Positions 44,281 to 53,466 are shown, numbered from the stretch's first letter. The stretch: DNA of 64,000 nucleotides from Candidatus Methylophosphatis haderslevensis (GCA_016711925.1 JADJSA010000002.1:310001-374000); one strand, 5' to 3'. Notes: generated by a model not told the origin, from the sequence alone. Program-made: numbers and translations.

Positions 44281-46806
44281 ATGACCACCCGAACACTGCA
44301 CACCCTTATCCGCGGCCTGTTCGCCGCGTTTTTGGCCCTGGCTCTGACCGCGCCTGCGGTCGCCGCCGCCGATCCGCCCGGAAGAGTCGGGCGCATCGCA
44401 TGGATGTCGGGCACCGTGCAGTTGCGCAATGCCGACACCGGCGAATGGAACGCCGCCGTGCGCAATTACCCGCTGACCAATGGCGATGCCCTATCCACCG
44501 GCCCTGGCGCACGGCTGGAGATCGGCATCGGCAGCACCACGGTGCGGCTCGACTCGGCCAGCGAATTGTCGATCGACCAGATCGACGACGAGCGCGTCCG
44601 CCTTTACCTGACCAACGGCAGCGCGATCGTGCGCCTGCGTTCGCGCGAATCGGCGCGCGAATTCGAGCTGGCCACACGGGACGGCCGCTTTACCACGCAG
44701 GATGTCGGCGCCTTCCGTTTCGACCACGCCCAGAACATCAGCAGCGCCACCCCTTACCTCGGCACGCTGCACTTCACTGCCGAAGACAGCGAACTCGACA
44801 TCCCGAACGGCAAGCGCGCGCAGTTCTGGTATTCCGGCAGCACCGCGTATTCGTTCTCCAGCCCCGAACGCGACGATTTCAGCGAGTGGAGCATCGCCCG
44901 CGACCAGCGCCAGGATACGCGCAGTACCCGGCGCTACGTGTCGCAGGAGATGACCGGCTACGAAGATCTGGCCGGCCACGGCGACTGGTACGACAGCACC
45001 GACTACGGCCCGGTCTGGTATCCGAGCGTGGTCTCCGCCGGCTGGGCGCCCTACCGCAGCGGTCACTGGGCCTGGGTCTCGCCCTGGGGCTGGACCTGGA
45101 TCGACGATGCGCCGTGGGGCTTCGCGCCGTTCCATTACGGGCGCTGGGTCTGGCATCGCGACCGCTGGGGCTGGGCGCCGGGGCGGCATGTGGCGCGGCC
45201 GGTTTATGCGCCGGCCCTGGTGGCCTGGATCGGCACGCCCAACGTGACGGTGCGCGTCGCCGGCGGTCCGTCGGTCGGCTGGTTCCCGCTGGCGCCGCGC
45301 GAAGTCTATGTGCCGGGCTACCGCTGCAGCCCGACCTACGTGCGCAACGTGAACGTCACCCACGTTACCCACATCGAAAACGTCACCCAGATCATCAACG
45401 AACCGCACCGGGTGATGGAGCGAACCCACTTCGCCAATCGCCGGCTGCCGCAGGCGGTCACAGTGGTGGCCAGCGAGGTGGTGACGCAGCGCCGGCCGGT
45501 CGCGCCGGCAGTCGAAAACCACCGCAATCCGCGCTTTCTCGATGCGGTCAGCAGGCAGCCCTCGCTCGCCCTGGCGCCGGTCGCCGCACCGGCGTTGCCG
45601 CCGCGCGTCGACATCAACCGGCAAGAGCGCGAGCGCCGCGGCGACAACCCGCGCGACCGTCGCCCGGACGGCGAGCGGCCGTCGCACGATCGGCCGAACG
45701 AACGGCGCTCGCCGGCGCCGGGCGCGGCGCCGCTGCCGGCCCCGGTCAATGCCAATGTCGTGCCCGCGACGGTCCCGCCGGCGCGCGGCCTGCCGCCGCC
45801 GGACAACCGCCGGACGCGCGGTGAGAATGCACGCGACGATCAGGGGCGTCCGCCGGAAAACGGGCCGAACGCCAATCCGCGCTTCAACCGGCCGCCGCCG
45901 CAGGCGCCGGCCGCCACTGCACCGGGGGGCGCGCCCGCCGCTGCGGTGACCGCACCCCCGGCGTCGCAACCGGCGTCGCAACCAGTGCCGCCGCCGGCAT
46001 CGGCGCCACTACCGAACCCCCGCCGCCCGGCAGCGGAACCGCCGGGCGAGCACCGCCGCAGGCCCGAGCCGACGCCGAGCGCCGATCCGCGTTCCGATCG
46101 GCCGGCCTCGCCGGCGCCCGCCAACCTGCCGACGGTCGTTGCCCCCTCGGCGCCCGCGCCTTCCGCCGCGCCGCCACCCGTGCCGGACAACCGGCGGGCA
46201 ACGCCGGAAGCGCCGCCCACCGCCAACCCGCGCTTCAACCGGCCGCCGACGCCAACACCGGCCGTCGCGCCCGCGGCGCCGGCGCCGGCAATACCAGCGT
46301 CGGTCGCGCCACCGGTCGAACCACCGCGCGCCTCGCAACCGCTGCCGCCCAGCCGGCGACCGCCCGGCGAGCCGCCAGCCGGCGAACCGCGGCGTGCCAT
46401 CGACCCGCCGCCACACGCCAATCCGCGCCCCGAACGGCCGCCGCAAGCCATGCAGCCAGCACCGGCCGCCATGCCGCAGCCCGCGCCAGCGCAGCCGCCG
46501 CGCCGTGCCGAAGAACGCGAACAGCATAGTCCGCCACCGGTGCCAAGGCCCGCGCAGCGCAGCGAGCCGATGCCGGCCGCGCAGCATCAGCCCGCACCGC
46601 CGCCGCCGCGCAGCCAGCCGATGCCCCCGCGCGAAGCCCCGCCCGCGCCGCCGCCACCGGCGCAGCATCCGCGAACTGCCGAGCGCGTGGCGCCACCACC
46701 GGCGCCGTCGGCCCCGCCACCGAACAATCCGCGCCACCGCGACGACGGCGATCGCAACAACCCGGGCAACCGCGACGAGGGCAATCGCGGACGCGACAAT
46801 CGCTGA
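44281..46806 (+). CDS. FecR-domain/DUF6600 exported protein with long proline-rich tail
   Basis: An 841-residue exported protein. The signal peptide ends APAVAAA. A FecR-like domain follows (GRIAWMSGTVQLRN, NYPLTNGDALSTGPGARLEI, about residues 35-165). Then comes a Trp-rich DUF6600 segment (VWYPSVVSAGWAPYRSGHWA, WGWTWIDDAPWGFAPFHYGR, residues about 243-300). The last 400 residues are Pro/Ala/Arg-rich and disordered, with a recurring motif of the type NPRFNRPP seen at several places with spacers. Such proteins are common in betaproteobacteria and may bind the cell wall or other polymers; the function is unknown. No neighbouring sigma factor is present, so FecR here is not a signal-transduction pair. 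Confidence 0.82.
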   Translation: MTTRTLHTLIRGLFAAFLALALTAPAVAAADPPGRVGRIAWMSGTVQLRNADTGEWNAAVRNYPLTNGDALSTGPGARLEIGIGSTTVRLDSASELSIDQIDDERVRLYLTNGSAIVRLRSRESAREFELATRDGRFTTQDVGAFRFDHAQNISSATPYLGTLHFTAEDSELDIPNGKRAQFWYSGSTAYSFSSPERDDFSEWSIARDQRQDTRSTRRYVSQEMTGYEDLAGHGDWYDSTDYGPVWYPSVVSAGWAPYRSGHWAWVSPWGWTWIDDAPWGFAPFHYGRWVWHRDRWGWAPGRHVARPVYAPALVAWIGTPNVTVRVAGGPSVGWFPLAPREVYVPGYRCSPTYVRNVNVTHVTHIENVTQIINEPHRVMERTHFANRRLPQAVTVVASEVVTQRRPVAPAVENHRNPRFLDAVSRQPSLALAPVAAPALPPRVDINRQERERRGDNPRDRRPDGERPSHDRPNERRSPAPGAAPLPAPVNANVVPATVPPARGLPPPDNRRTRGENARDDQGRPPENGPNANPRFNRPPPQAPAATAPGGAPAAAVTAPPASQPASQPVPPPASAPLPNPRRPAAEPPGEHRRRPEPTPSADPRSDRPASPAPANLPTVVAPSAPAPSAAPPPVPDNRRATPEAPPTANPRFNRPPTPTPAVAPAAPAPAIPASVAPPVEPPRASQPLPPSRRPPGEPPAGEPRRAIDPPPHANPRPERPPQAMQPAPAAMPQPAPAQPPRRAEEREQHSPPPVPRPAQRSEPMPAAQHQPAPPPPRSQPMPPREAPPAPPPPAQHPRTAERVAPPPAPSAPPPNNPRHRDDGDRNNPGNRDEGNRGRDNR

Positions 46807-46821
46807 GGCGGGGCCGGCGGC

Positions 46822-47607
46822 TCAACCTGCGCGGGCAACGATGACGCGCAGCGCGCGCGCGGCCGCCGCCATGCCGAACGCCGCCGTCACGCAGACCGAC
46901 GAGCCGTAGCCGGCGCAGTTGAGGCCCTGCGGCGCGCGCGCCGATTCATGCCCGGCGTCGCTGTCGCACGCCGCCGCAATCGGCATGACGACCGGCTCGG
47001 CCGAGAACACCGCCTCGATGCCGAACTTCTTTCCGGCTTCGCGCGTGAAACCGTAGTCCTTGCGCAGGCGCGCGCGCACTTTCGCCAGCAGCGCGTCACC
47101 CGCGCTGCGCGCCAGATCGTCCACCTGTACGCGGGTCGGATCGCTGCGCCCGCCGGCCCCGCCACACATCACCAGCCGCTGCCTGGCGCGGCGGCAGTGC
47201 GCGGCGAGCGCGGCCTTGGCGCGCACGTTGTCGATCGCATCGATCACCATGTCATGGGGGCGGGCGAGCAGTTGCGCGAGGTTGCTTTCATCGACGAATT
47301 CCTCGATGGCATCGACCGCGCAGGCCGGGTTGATCGCCGCGATGCGGCTGGCCATCGCCGCGACCTTGGCACGGCCGAAATCGGGATCGAGCGCGTGGAT
47401 CTGCCGATTGACGTTCGATTCGGCGATGTGGTCGAGGTCGATCAGGGTGAGGCGTCCAACCCCGCTGCGCGCCAGCGCCTCGGCCGACCACGAGCCGACG
47501 CCGCCGATGCCGATCACGCACACCGCGGCCGCGCGGATGCGCGCGGCCGCCGCGGCGCCGTAGAGGCGCGCCAGCGCGGAAAAACGGCGGTCGAAATCGT
47601 CACTCAT
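46822..47607 (-). CDS. tcdA: tRNA threonylcarbamoyladenosine dehydratase TcdA (CsdL)
   Basis: A 261-residue E1-like ATP-dependent enzyme that cyclises t6A37 of tRNAs. The nucleotide-binding motif GIGGVGSWSAEALARSGVG starts at residue 33. LIDLDHIAESNVNRQIHAL, DAIDNVRAKAALAAHCRRA and the catalytic-type region VMCGGAGGRSDPTRVQVDDL are present, and the GYGSSVCVTAAFGMAAA ending fits TcdA. The ATG at 47607 lacks a strong ribosome-binding site; a GTG at 47628 would add seven residues. Confidence 0.92.
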   Translation of the reverse strand: MSDDFDRRFSALARLYGAAAAARIRAAAVCVIGIGGVGSWSAEALARSGVGRLTLIDLDHIAESNVNRQIHALDPDFGRAKVAAMASRIAAINPACAVDAIEEFVDESNLAQLLARPHDMVIDAIDNVRAKAALAAHCRRARQRLVMCGGAGGRSDPTRVQVDDLARSAGDALLAKVRARLRKDYGFTREAGKKFGIEAVFSAEPVVMPIAAACDSDAGHESARAPQGLNCAGYGSSVCVTAAFGMAAAARALRVIVARAG

Positions 47608-47959
47608 GGTCAACAAGGAATCCGGCACTGCGCGAGTAGCGCGACGCTTGCCATTCTATCCGCCACGCGGCGCTGTCCCGAAGGGCGCATGGATTGGCGC
47701 GTTGCCGTGGCAATGCCCTGGGAGCAAGGCTGGATGCGGCTCTCCAGGCAGGCACCCGGGAGAGCGCCAGCCGCTGCGGCTCCTGGCGGGGGTGCCCGCG
47801 GCAGGTCGGATTCGCGGGAACGCCCCGCCGCTGCGCCGGTCTATGCCAGTCGATACGCCGCGCGTGGCGCTTGATTCGCAACGCAGCGCCCCCATTTGAC
47901 GGGCAACCGGGCGCCCGCTAGCATCGCCCGGCCCTTTCCATCACGGAGATCGATCGCTC
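47608..47959. other. Divergent intergenic region between tcdA and htpX with repeat A5
   Basis: About 350 bases. It holds a family A repeat copy at 47684-47775 and further GC-rich partial palindromes; no supported gene. It is unusual in lying upstream of both flanking genes rather than at gene 3' ends. Confidence 0.5.
47684..47775 (+). repeat. Dispersed repeat family A, copy A5
   Basis: Carries GGGCGCATGGATTGGCGC, then GGATGCGGCTCTCCAGGCAG and GGAGAGCGCCAGCCGC. The left arm matches the complement of the right arm of copy A7 almost exactly. Confidence 0.65.
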
Positions 47960-48835
47960 ATGAAACGCATCGTGCTGTTTCTCGTCACCAACCTCGCTGT
48001 CATGGTGGTTTTGTCGCTGGTGCTCAACCTGCTCGGCGTCAACCGCTTTCTTACCGCGAACGGGCTGAACCTCCCCATGCTGCTGGTGTTCTCGGCGGTG
48101 ATCGGCTTCGGCGGCGCGATCATCTCGCTGTTGATGAGCAAACCGATGGCCAAGTGGTCGACCGGCGCGCAGGTGATCACCGGCAATGAGGGCCCGACCG
48201 AGCGCTGGCTGGTTTCCACGGTGCAGCAACTCGCGCAGAAAGCCGGCATCGGCATGCCCGAAGTGGCGATGTACGAGGGCGAACCGAACGCCTTTGCCAC
48301 CGGCGCGTTCAAGAACTCGTCGCTGGTCGCGGTTTCCAGCGGCCTGCTGCAGTCGATGAACCGGGACGAGGTCGAGGCGGTGCTCGGCCACGAGGTCGCC
48401 CACGTCGCCAATGGCGACATGGTGACGCTGACGCTGATCCAGGGCGTGGTGAATACCTTCGTGGTGTTCTTCTCGCGCCTCGTCGGTTATTTCGTCGACA
48501 AGGTGGTGCTGAAGAACGAGCGCGACGGCGTGGGCATCGGCTATTACGTCGCCAGCATGGTGTGCGAGATCGTCTTCGGCATTCTCGCCTCGATCATCGT
48601 CGCCTGGTTCTCGCGTCAGCGCGAGTTCCGCGCCGATGCCGGTTCGGCCAAGCTGATGGGCAGCCCGCAGCCGATGAGCCGCGCGCTGGCCCGACTGGGC
48701 GGCCTGGAACCGGGCGCGCTGCCGCAGTCGATGGCCGCCTCGGGCATCAGCGGTCGTCCCGGCTGGATGGCGCTGTTCTCGAGCCATCCGCCGATCGAAG
48801 AGCGCATCCGCGCGCTGCAGGGCACGCAAGGCTGA
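47960..48835 (+). CDS. htpX: Membrane zinc metalloprotease HtpX
   Basis: A 291-residue inner-membrane protease of the M48 family that degrades misfolded membrane proteins together with FtsH. Two N-terminal helices (residues 4-25 and 38-58) begin it, then the zinc motif GHEVAH (His144, Glu145, His148) and the downstream ligand in SRQREFRADAGSA. Two further hydrophobic segments are near 155-175 and 190-212, and the C terminus reads FSSHPPIEERIRAL. All features and length match HtpX. The gene ends at a bidirectional terminator. Confidence 0.95.
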   Translation: MKRIVLFLVTNLAVMVVLSLVLNLLGVNRFLTANGLNLPMLLVFSAVIGFGGAIISLLMSKPMAKWSTGAQVITGNEGPTERWLVSTVQQLAQKAGIGMPEVAMYEGEPNAFATGAFKNSSLVAVSSGLLQSMNRDEVEAVLGHEVAHVANGDMVTLTLIQGVVNTFVVFFSRLVGYFVDKVVLKNERDGVGIGYYVASMVCEIVFGILASIIVAWFSRQREFRADAGSAKLMGSPQPMSRALARLGGLEPGALPQSMAASGISGRPGWMALFSSHPPIEERIRALQGTQG

Positions 48836-48856
48836 ACGCTCGCTGACGCGGCAGAA

Positions 48857-48890
48857 AAAAAGGGCCGGTGCGCTTGCACCGGCCCTTTTT
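48857..48890. terminator. Bidirectional intrinsic terminator between htpX and the SWIB gene
   Basis: AAAAAGGGCCGGTGC and its complement GCACCGGCCCTTTTT enclose the loop GCTT. It has A-run and T-run flanks, so it works for both htpX (plus) and the convergent SWIB gene (minus). Confidence 0.92.
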
Positions 48891-48908
48891 CACTTGATGC
48901 CCGCAAAC

Positions 48909-49391
48909 TTACTTGAGGTGGGTATTGACCAGCTTGGTCATCTCGAACATCGAGACCTGCTTCTTGCCGCCGAAGACTTCACGCAGCTTTTCGTCCGCGT
49001 TGATCAGGCGACGATTGATCTCGTCCTGCAGCTTGTTCTTCTTGATGTACTCCCAGATCTTCTTGACCACTTCGGTACGCGGCAGCGGCATCGCGCCGAC
49101 CACCCGGGACAGCACTTCCGACGGCGTCATGGCTTTCATGAAGGCGGGGTTCGGTGCGCGTTTGGCCGCGGGCTTCTTCGGCGCGGCGGCCTTTTTGGCT
49201 GCAGGCGCGGCCTTCTTGGCGGCCGGGGCCTTGGCGGCGGGCTTCTTCGCAGGTGCGGCCTTCTTGACGGCCGGCGCCTTGGCGGCGGGCTTCTTGGCCG
49301 CAGCGGCCTTTGCCGGCGCCTTGGCGGCGGGTTTCTTGGCAGCCGGTTTCTTGGCCGCGGGCTTGGTTGCGGGCTTCTTTGCTGTCGCCAT
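48909..49391 (-). CDS. SWIB/MDM2-domain protein with histone-H1-like Lys/Ala/Pro N-terminal region
   Basis: A 160-residue protein. Residues 2-80 are almost only Lys, Ala and Pro in repeats of the kind AAKKPAAK, like bacterial histone-H1-like DNA-condensing tails. Residues about 84-158 form a SWIB domain (FMKAMTPSEVLSRVVGAMPL, WEYIKKNKLQDEINRRLINA, MFEMTKLVNTHLK). GGAGAG stands ten bases upstream of the ATG. SWIB proteins with basic tails are found in chlamydiae and several betaproteobacteria; a nucleoid role is likely but not proven. Low-complexity DNA repeats here may make the length strain-variable. Confidence 0.9.
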   Translation of the reverse strand: MATAKKPATKPAAKKPAAKKPAAKAPAKAAAAKKPAAKAPAVKKAAPAKKPAAKAPAAKKAAPAAKKAAAPKKPAAKRAPNPAFMKAMTPSEVLSRVVGAMPLPRTEVVKKIWEYIKKNKLQDEINRRLINADEKLREVFGGKKQVSMFEMTKLVNTHLK

Positions 49392-49597
49392 ACTCAACTC
49401 TCCTTTTTTGATTGACGGCTGTTTACCTTCCTGATGAATCTCGTGCACCAGGCGCAGTGGCAAGGCCGCCGCTAGCATGGCGAGATTACCCGCGTGCTGT
49501 CAATGGTTTCAGAGAGAAAAATGACGTAAACCCGCATGAATTGTTGCTCCCAGGCCGATGCCAGCGGCAAGTCGACGAAAACCCGCCTGCCGGCAGC

Positions 49598-49963
49598 CTA
49601 TTTTGCGCAGTCGTCGACGCGCCGGCGGGCGAGGAATTCGTCGGCCAGAACCGCGCGCAGGCAGCCGGCCTGGTGCCAGATGTCGGGATGCGGACGGAAC
49701 GTGTCGCGCACCTGGCGCAGCAGCCGGGAGTTCTTGTGCAGCAGCTCGTGCAGCAGGGTGTCGAGCAGGTCGAGCGCCTGCAGGTCGTCGAGATCGTCGA
49801 GATAGCAGGCGTTCAGGCGCAGGCTGTCGGTGAGCAGCCGATACTGGCCAAGCACCCGCCGGCCGGCCGGGAAGGCGCACGGATCGAGCCGCCGCGGCTG
49901 GCGCAGGTGCGGCAGCCGGTCGGCGATCAGTTGCAGGGCTAGGTCGATGTCGCGTCGGCTCAA
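49598..49963 (-). CDS. Small protein with HELLH zincin-like motif
   Basis: A 121-residue soluble protein starting at TTG (49963), with GGAG seven bases upstream. It contains LLDTLLHELLHKNSRLLRQV, an HExxH motif, followed by FRPHPDIWH, whose histidines could be a third metal ligand. This is the arrangement of minimal SprT/WLM-like zincins, but the domain is short and I cannot assign a family. No signal peptide. Divergent from the caspase-like gene. Confidence 0.6.
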   Translation of the reverse strand: MSRRDIDLALQLIADRLPHLRQPRRLDPCAFPAGRRVLGQYRLLTDSLRLNACYLDDLDDLQALDLLDTLLHELLHKNSRLLRQVRDTFRPHPDIWHQAGCLRAVLADEFLARRRVDDCAK

Positions 49964-50137
49964 ATGCCGCTCCGCAGTTCGGGCTCACCCGCAAGTATGG
50001 CCGCTCGGCGCCGCGCGCGCGACTTCCGAACTACGACTTGCGACGGATTGTGCGCCGCTGCAAATCACCCGAGAATGACGCCGTCGGCCCGATCCACCAT
50101 GCAAACCGGGTTGGCACCACTGTCGGGGGCGCTGCCA

Positions 50138-51661
50138 ATGAAACGATTGCTGATCCTCTGTTTCGCTCTGCTGCTCGGCGCACCGCCGCTGGCTCAGGCC
50201 CAGGCGCAGAAGGCGAGCGGCGGGGCGACCGCCATCCGTACCGCTGCGGTCTCGGAAAACGGGCGGCGCACCGCGCTGGTCATCGGCAACGGCGCCTACA
50301 AGGTGGCCCCGCTCACCAACCCGGTGCCCGACGCGCGCGTGGTTGCCGAGGCCTTGCTGGCCGCGCGCTTTCGCGTGATCCGGCTAGAGAACGCCAGCCG
50401 CGAAACCATGCTCAAGGCGATCACCGAATTCGGCAACGAGATCGATCTGGGCGGGGTCGGCGTCTTCTATTACGCCGGCCATGGCGTGCAGGTGCGCGGC
50501 GAGAATTATCTGGTGCCGGTGGATGCCAAGATCGACCGCGAGGAGGAGATCCGCACCCGCAGCGTCAATGCGCAGGAGATTCTCGACCGCATGGGCTCGG
50601 CCAAGAACGGGCTCAACCTGGTGTTCCTCGATGCCTGCCGCAACGATCCGTTTCCGCGCGCCTCGCGCAGCGCGGCATCGGGTCTGGCGAAGATGGACGC
50701 GGCATGGGGCACCCTGATCTCGTTCGCCACGTCCCCGGGCAGCGTGGCCGAAGACGGCGAGCGCGCCAACAGCCCGTACAGCCGGCATCTCGCGGCGGCG
50801 ATCCGCGAACCCGGATTGCGCATCGAAGACGTGCTCAAGCGCGTGCGCGCGCAGGTGCGCGAGGAAACGCGCGGACGCCAGATCACCTGGGACAACAGCT
50901 CGATCGAGGGCGACTTCTACTTCCATCCGGGCGAGGCGCGTGCTGCCGCCGCCGCGAGCGCGGTGGATAGCGGCCCGCAGGCCGAGACGGTGTTCTGGAA
51001 CAGCATCAAGGATTCGCAGAACCCGCGCGAGTTCGAGATCTATCTCAAGCGCTACCCCGACGGCGCGTTCGCCGAACTGGCGCAGGAACGCATCGCCGCG
51101 TTGCAGGCCGACGACGCGCCGGTCGAGCCTGCGCCGGTCGCTCGCACCACGCGGCCAGCCGCCAAGGCGGCTGCAACGCCGGCAACCAAAACGGCGGCAC
51201 GCACCGCGCCGGCGGCCGCCGCGCCACCGGCACCGGCCGCCAGCCCGGCACCGGCGCCGGCTCTGCCGCCGCAGATGGTGCGCCCGGGCGGCAATGCGGC
51301 CGACCAGCTCAATGCAATGGGCATCGCCGTCGCGCCCAACGCCGCCGCCTACGCGGTCATGCAGCGCAACGCCGCGCGGGCCGCCGAGCAGGGCGATGAC
51401 GGCATGCGTGCGCTGGCGCTGCAGGCCTTTCCGCGGATCGACCCGGATCGCGTCAGCGACGACGATGTGCGCCGCGCGCAGCAACTGCAGGCGCGCCTGG
51501 CCGACGTGCGCAACGCCAGGGAGCGCAAGGGCGGGAGCCGCGGTCTGGGCGGCGACTGGCTGCAGCAAGTGCAGTCGCAGATCGAAGGCATGCGCTTCGA
51601 TCAGGCGGAGTCGGCGATCCGCGCCCGCGAACGCGCGCTGGGGCTACCGGGCGGGCGCTGA
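50138..51661 (+). CDS. Exported caspase-like (peptidase C14) protein
   Basis: A 507-residue protein with signal peptide MKRLLILCFALLLGAPPLAQAQA. The caspase domain spans residues about 44-275: RTALVIGNGAYKVAPLTNPV, the catalytic His115 in FYYAGHGVQ and Cys167 in FLDACRNDPF. A linker and helical region (FEIYLKRYPDGAFAELAQER) follow, then an Ala/Pro-rich stretch (about 325-385) and a C-terminal helical domain. Both catalytic residues are present. Bacterial C14 proteins (orthocaspases) have been linked to Arg/Lys-specific cleavage, stress and cell-death-like processes. The signal peptide places this one in the periplasm. The frame is open further upstream but the ATG at 50138 fits the signal peptide. 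Confidence 0.9.
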   Translation: MKRLLILCFALLLGAPPLAQAQAQKASGGATAIRTAAVSENGRRTALVIGNGAYKVAPLTNPVPDARVVAEALLAARFRVIRLENASRETMLKAITEFGNEIDLGGVGVFYYAGHGVQVRGENYLVPVDAKIDREEEIRTRSVNAQEILDRMGSAKNGLNLVFLDACRNDPFPRASRSAASGLAKMDAAWGTLISFATSPGSVAEDGERANSPYSRHLAAAIREPGLRIEDVLKRVRAQVREETRGRQITWDNSSIEGDFYFHPGEARAAAAASAVDSGPQAETVFWNSIKDSQNPREFEIYLKRYPDGAFAELAQERIAALQADDAPVEPAPVARTTRPAAKAAATPATKTAARTAPAAAAPPAPAASPAPAPALPPQMVRPGGNAADQLNAMGIAVAPNAAAYAVMQRNAARAAEQGDDGMRALALQAFPRIDPDRVSDDDVRRAQQLQARLADVRNARERKGGSRGLGGDWLQQVQSQIEGMRFDQAESAIRARERALGLPGGR

Positions 51662-51767
51662 GCGCGCGGCGCGGTCCGCCGCCGCCGGACTGGTCGCCGG
51701 CATGGTTCCCGGCGCCATTGCGCGCCAACTTCGTGGCGCGGCGCGGGCGCAGGCATAATCCGCCTCC

Positions 51768-52718
51768 ATGACCCGATATCGCCTCGCCCTGACCGCCGGC
51801 TTCGCCATCGCCTGGATCGGCGCCGCCGCAGCCGCGCCGTTCGCCTACATCACCAACCAGGCATCGCATGATGTCAGCGTGATAGACTTGGCGCAGCAGC
51901 GGGTGGTGGCGACGATTCCGGTCGGCCGCTCGCCGGCCGGCGTGGTGGTGAGCGAGCAGGCCGGCAAAGCCTTCGTCAGCAATCCGGACAGCAAAACCGT
52001 CTCGGTGATCGACCTGGCGAGCCGGCGCGTGATCGACACCATCGATGGCGGCAGCGGACCCGTCGGCATCGACGCCGCGCCCGACGGCAAGCGGCTCTAT
52101 GTCGCCGACTGGTACGCCAATGCGCTGCTGGTGATCGACGCGGCCACCCACCGGCGCATCGCGTCGGTGCCGGTGGGCATCGCGCCGGCCGGGGTGGCGG
52201 TTGCGCCGGACAATGCGCTGATCTACGTCGCGAACCGCGACGACGATGCGATCGGCATCGTCGATGCGGGTTCGCTGCGCCAGGTGGCGACGGTCGCGGC
52301 CGGCTCGCACCCGTTCGCGGTCGGCCTGACGCCCGACGGCAGCAAACTGTTCGCGCTCAATGTGCTGAGCAACGATGTCAGCGTGATCGACACCCGCACG
52401 CGGCAACGCCTCGCCACCATCGGGGTCGGCAACTCGCCCTACGGCGTGGCCTTCAGCGCCGACGGCAGGCGCGCCTGGGTGACCAACCAGCATGCGGAAA
52501 CGGTTTCGGTCATCGACGTTGCCACGCTGCGCGTTGTGCACACGGTGGCCGGCGGCGCCTATCCGGAAGGCATCGCGGTGGCAGGGCAGCGCGTGGTGGT
52601 GGTGAGCTGGATGGACGATTGCGTGCATCTGCTCGATGCCGACAGCGGCAAGCGGCTGGCGACCATCGACACCGGACGCAACCCGCGCGGCTTCGGCCAC
52701 TTCATCAGCGCGCAGTAG
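51768..52718 (+). CDS. YVTN-family beta-propeller protein
   Basis: A 316-residue exported seven-bladed-propeller-like protein: signal region MTRYRLALTAGFAIAWIGAA, then repeats of the form xYITNxxxHDVSVIDLA, VFVSNPDSKTVSVIDLAS, LYVADWYANALLVIDAAT and so on, roughly every 42 residues. The family binds or protects redox or metal cofactors in some systems but has no single function. It is part of a plus-strand run with the SRPBCC, chagasin-like and second propeller genes. Confidence 0.85.
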   Translation: MTRYRLALTAGFAIAWIGAAAAAPFAYITNQASHDVSVIDLAQQRVVATIPVGRSPAGVVVSEQAGKAFVSNPDSKTVSVIDLASRRVIDTIDGGSGPVGIDAAPDGKRLYVADWYANALLVIDAATHRRIASVPVGIAPAGVAVAPDNALIYVANRDDDAIGIVDAGSLRQVATVAAGSHPFAVGLTPDGSKLFALNVLSNDVSVIDTRTRQRLATIGVGNSPYGVAFSADGRRAWVTNQHAETVSVIDVATLRVVHTVAGGAYPEGIAVAGQRVVVVSWMDDCVHLLDADSGKRLATIDTGRNPRGFGHFISAQ

Positions 52719-52815
52719 GATTCTGCCGGCGCCGGTTGCCAGCCGCGCCGCTTGGCGGTAGGGTGGCGGGCCTTGCAGTGACCAACGACTGTTTCAAAAC
52801 CAAGGAGACGATCGA

Positions 52816-53334
52816 ATGCGTGTTTCGCTGATGGCAGTTCTGCTGCTGGCAACCACGGTGGCGTGGGCGCACGGACCGACGCGGCAGAAGGTGACCGAGA
52901 CGGTCAACATCAAGGCCGCGCCCGAGGCGGTGTGGGCGAAGATCAAGGACTACGGCGCGATGCAGGACTGGCACCCGGCCATCGACAAGACGGTGGCCGA
53001 CAAGGGCAACGCCGTCGGCTCGACCCGCACGCTGACGCTCAAGGGCGGCGGCAACGTGGTCGAGGAACTGGAATCGTATTCGGATGCCGAGCGCAAATTC
53101 AGCTACCGGATGAAAGACCCCGGACCGGTGCCGGTGACCAACTACAGCTCCACCATCTCGGTCAAGCCGGGCGAGGGCGGCGGCTCGGTGGTCGAGTGGC
53201 GCGGCGCGTTCTATCGCAAGTTCATGAACAACGATCCGCCGCCCGAGCAGAACGACGAGGCTGCGGTGAAGGCGATCACCGGCATCTACCAGCTCGGTCT
53301 GGGCAACCTGAAATCGCTGCTGGAGAAGAAGTAG
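52816..53334 (+). CDS. Exported SRPBCC (START-like) family protein
   Basis: A 172-residue protein with signal peptide MRVSLMAVLLLATTVAWA. The mature domain fits the SRPBCC/PYR1-like ligand-binding fold: VNIKAAPEAVWAKIKDYG, MQDWHPAIDK, GSTRTLTLKGGGNVVEELES and a C-terminal helix GIYQLGLGNLKSLLEKK. Such domains bind hydrophobic ligands; periplasmic members often sit in PQQ-alcohol-dehydrogenase neighbourhoods, but no such enzyme is in this window. AAGGAGA precedes the ATG. Confidence 0.85.
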   Translation: MRVSLMAVLLLATTVAWAHGPTRQKVTETVNIKAAPEAVWAKIKDYGAMQDWHPAIDKTVADKGNAVGSTRTLTLKGGGNVVEELESYSDAERKFSYRMKDPGPVPVTNYSSTISVKPGEGGGSVVEWRGAFYRKFMNNDPPPEQNDEAAVKAITGIYQLGLGNLKSLLEKK

Positions 53335-53390
53335 CCCAAGCCGGGGCGCCGGTCCGCCCCGGCCATGGCCTGCAACGATGCATCGGCCTG

Positions 53391-53466
53391 CGAGCCAGCA
53401 CCGGTGCGGCTCTCAGGCCATCGATGCCCGTAGACCGCCATTCCATGCGACCTCCAGGCCGATGCC
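53391..53466. repeat. Dispersed repeat family A, copy A6 (partial)
   Basis: Contains GGTGCGGCTCTCAGGCC, GATGCCCGTAGACCGCC and the right-arm motif ATTCCATGCGACC. The left arm is degenerate. Located between the SRPBCC gene and the chagasin-like gene. Confidence 0.6.
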
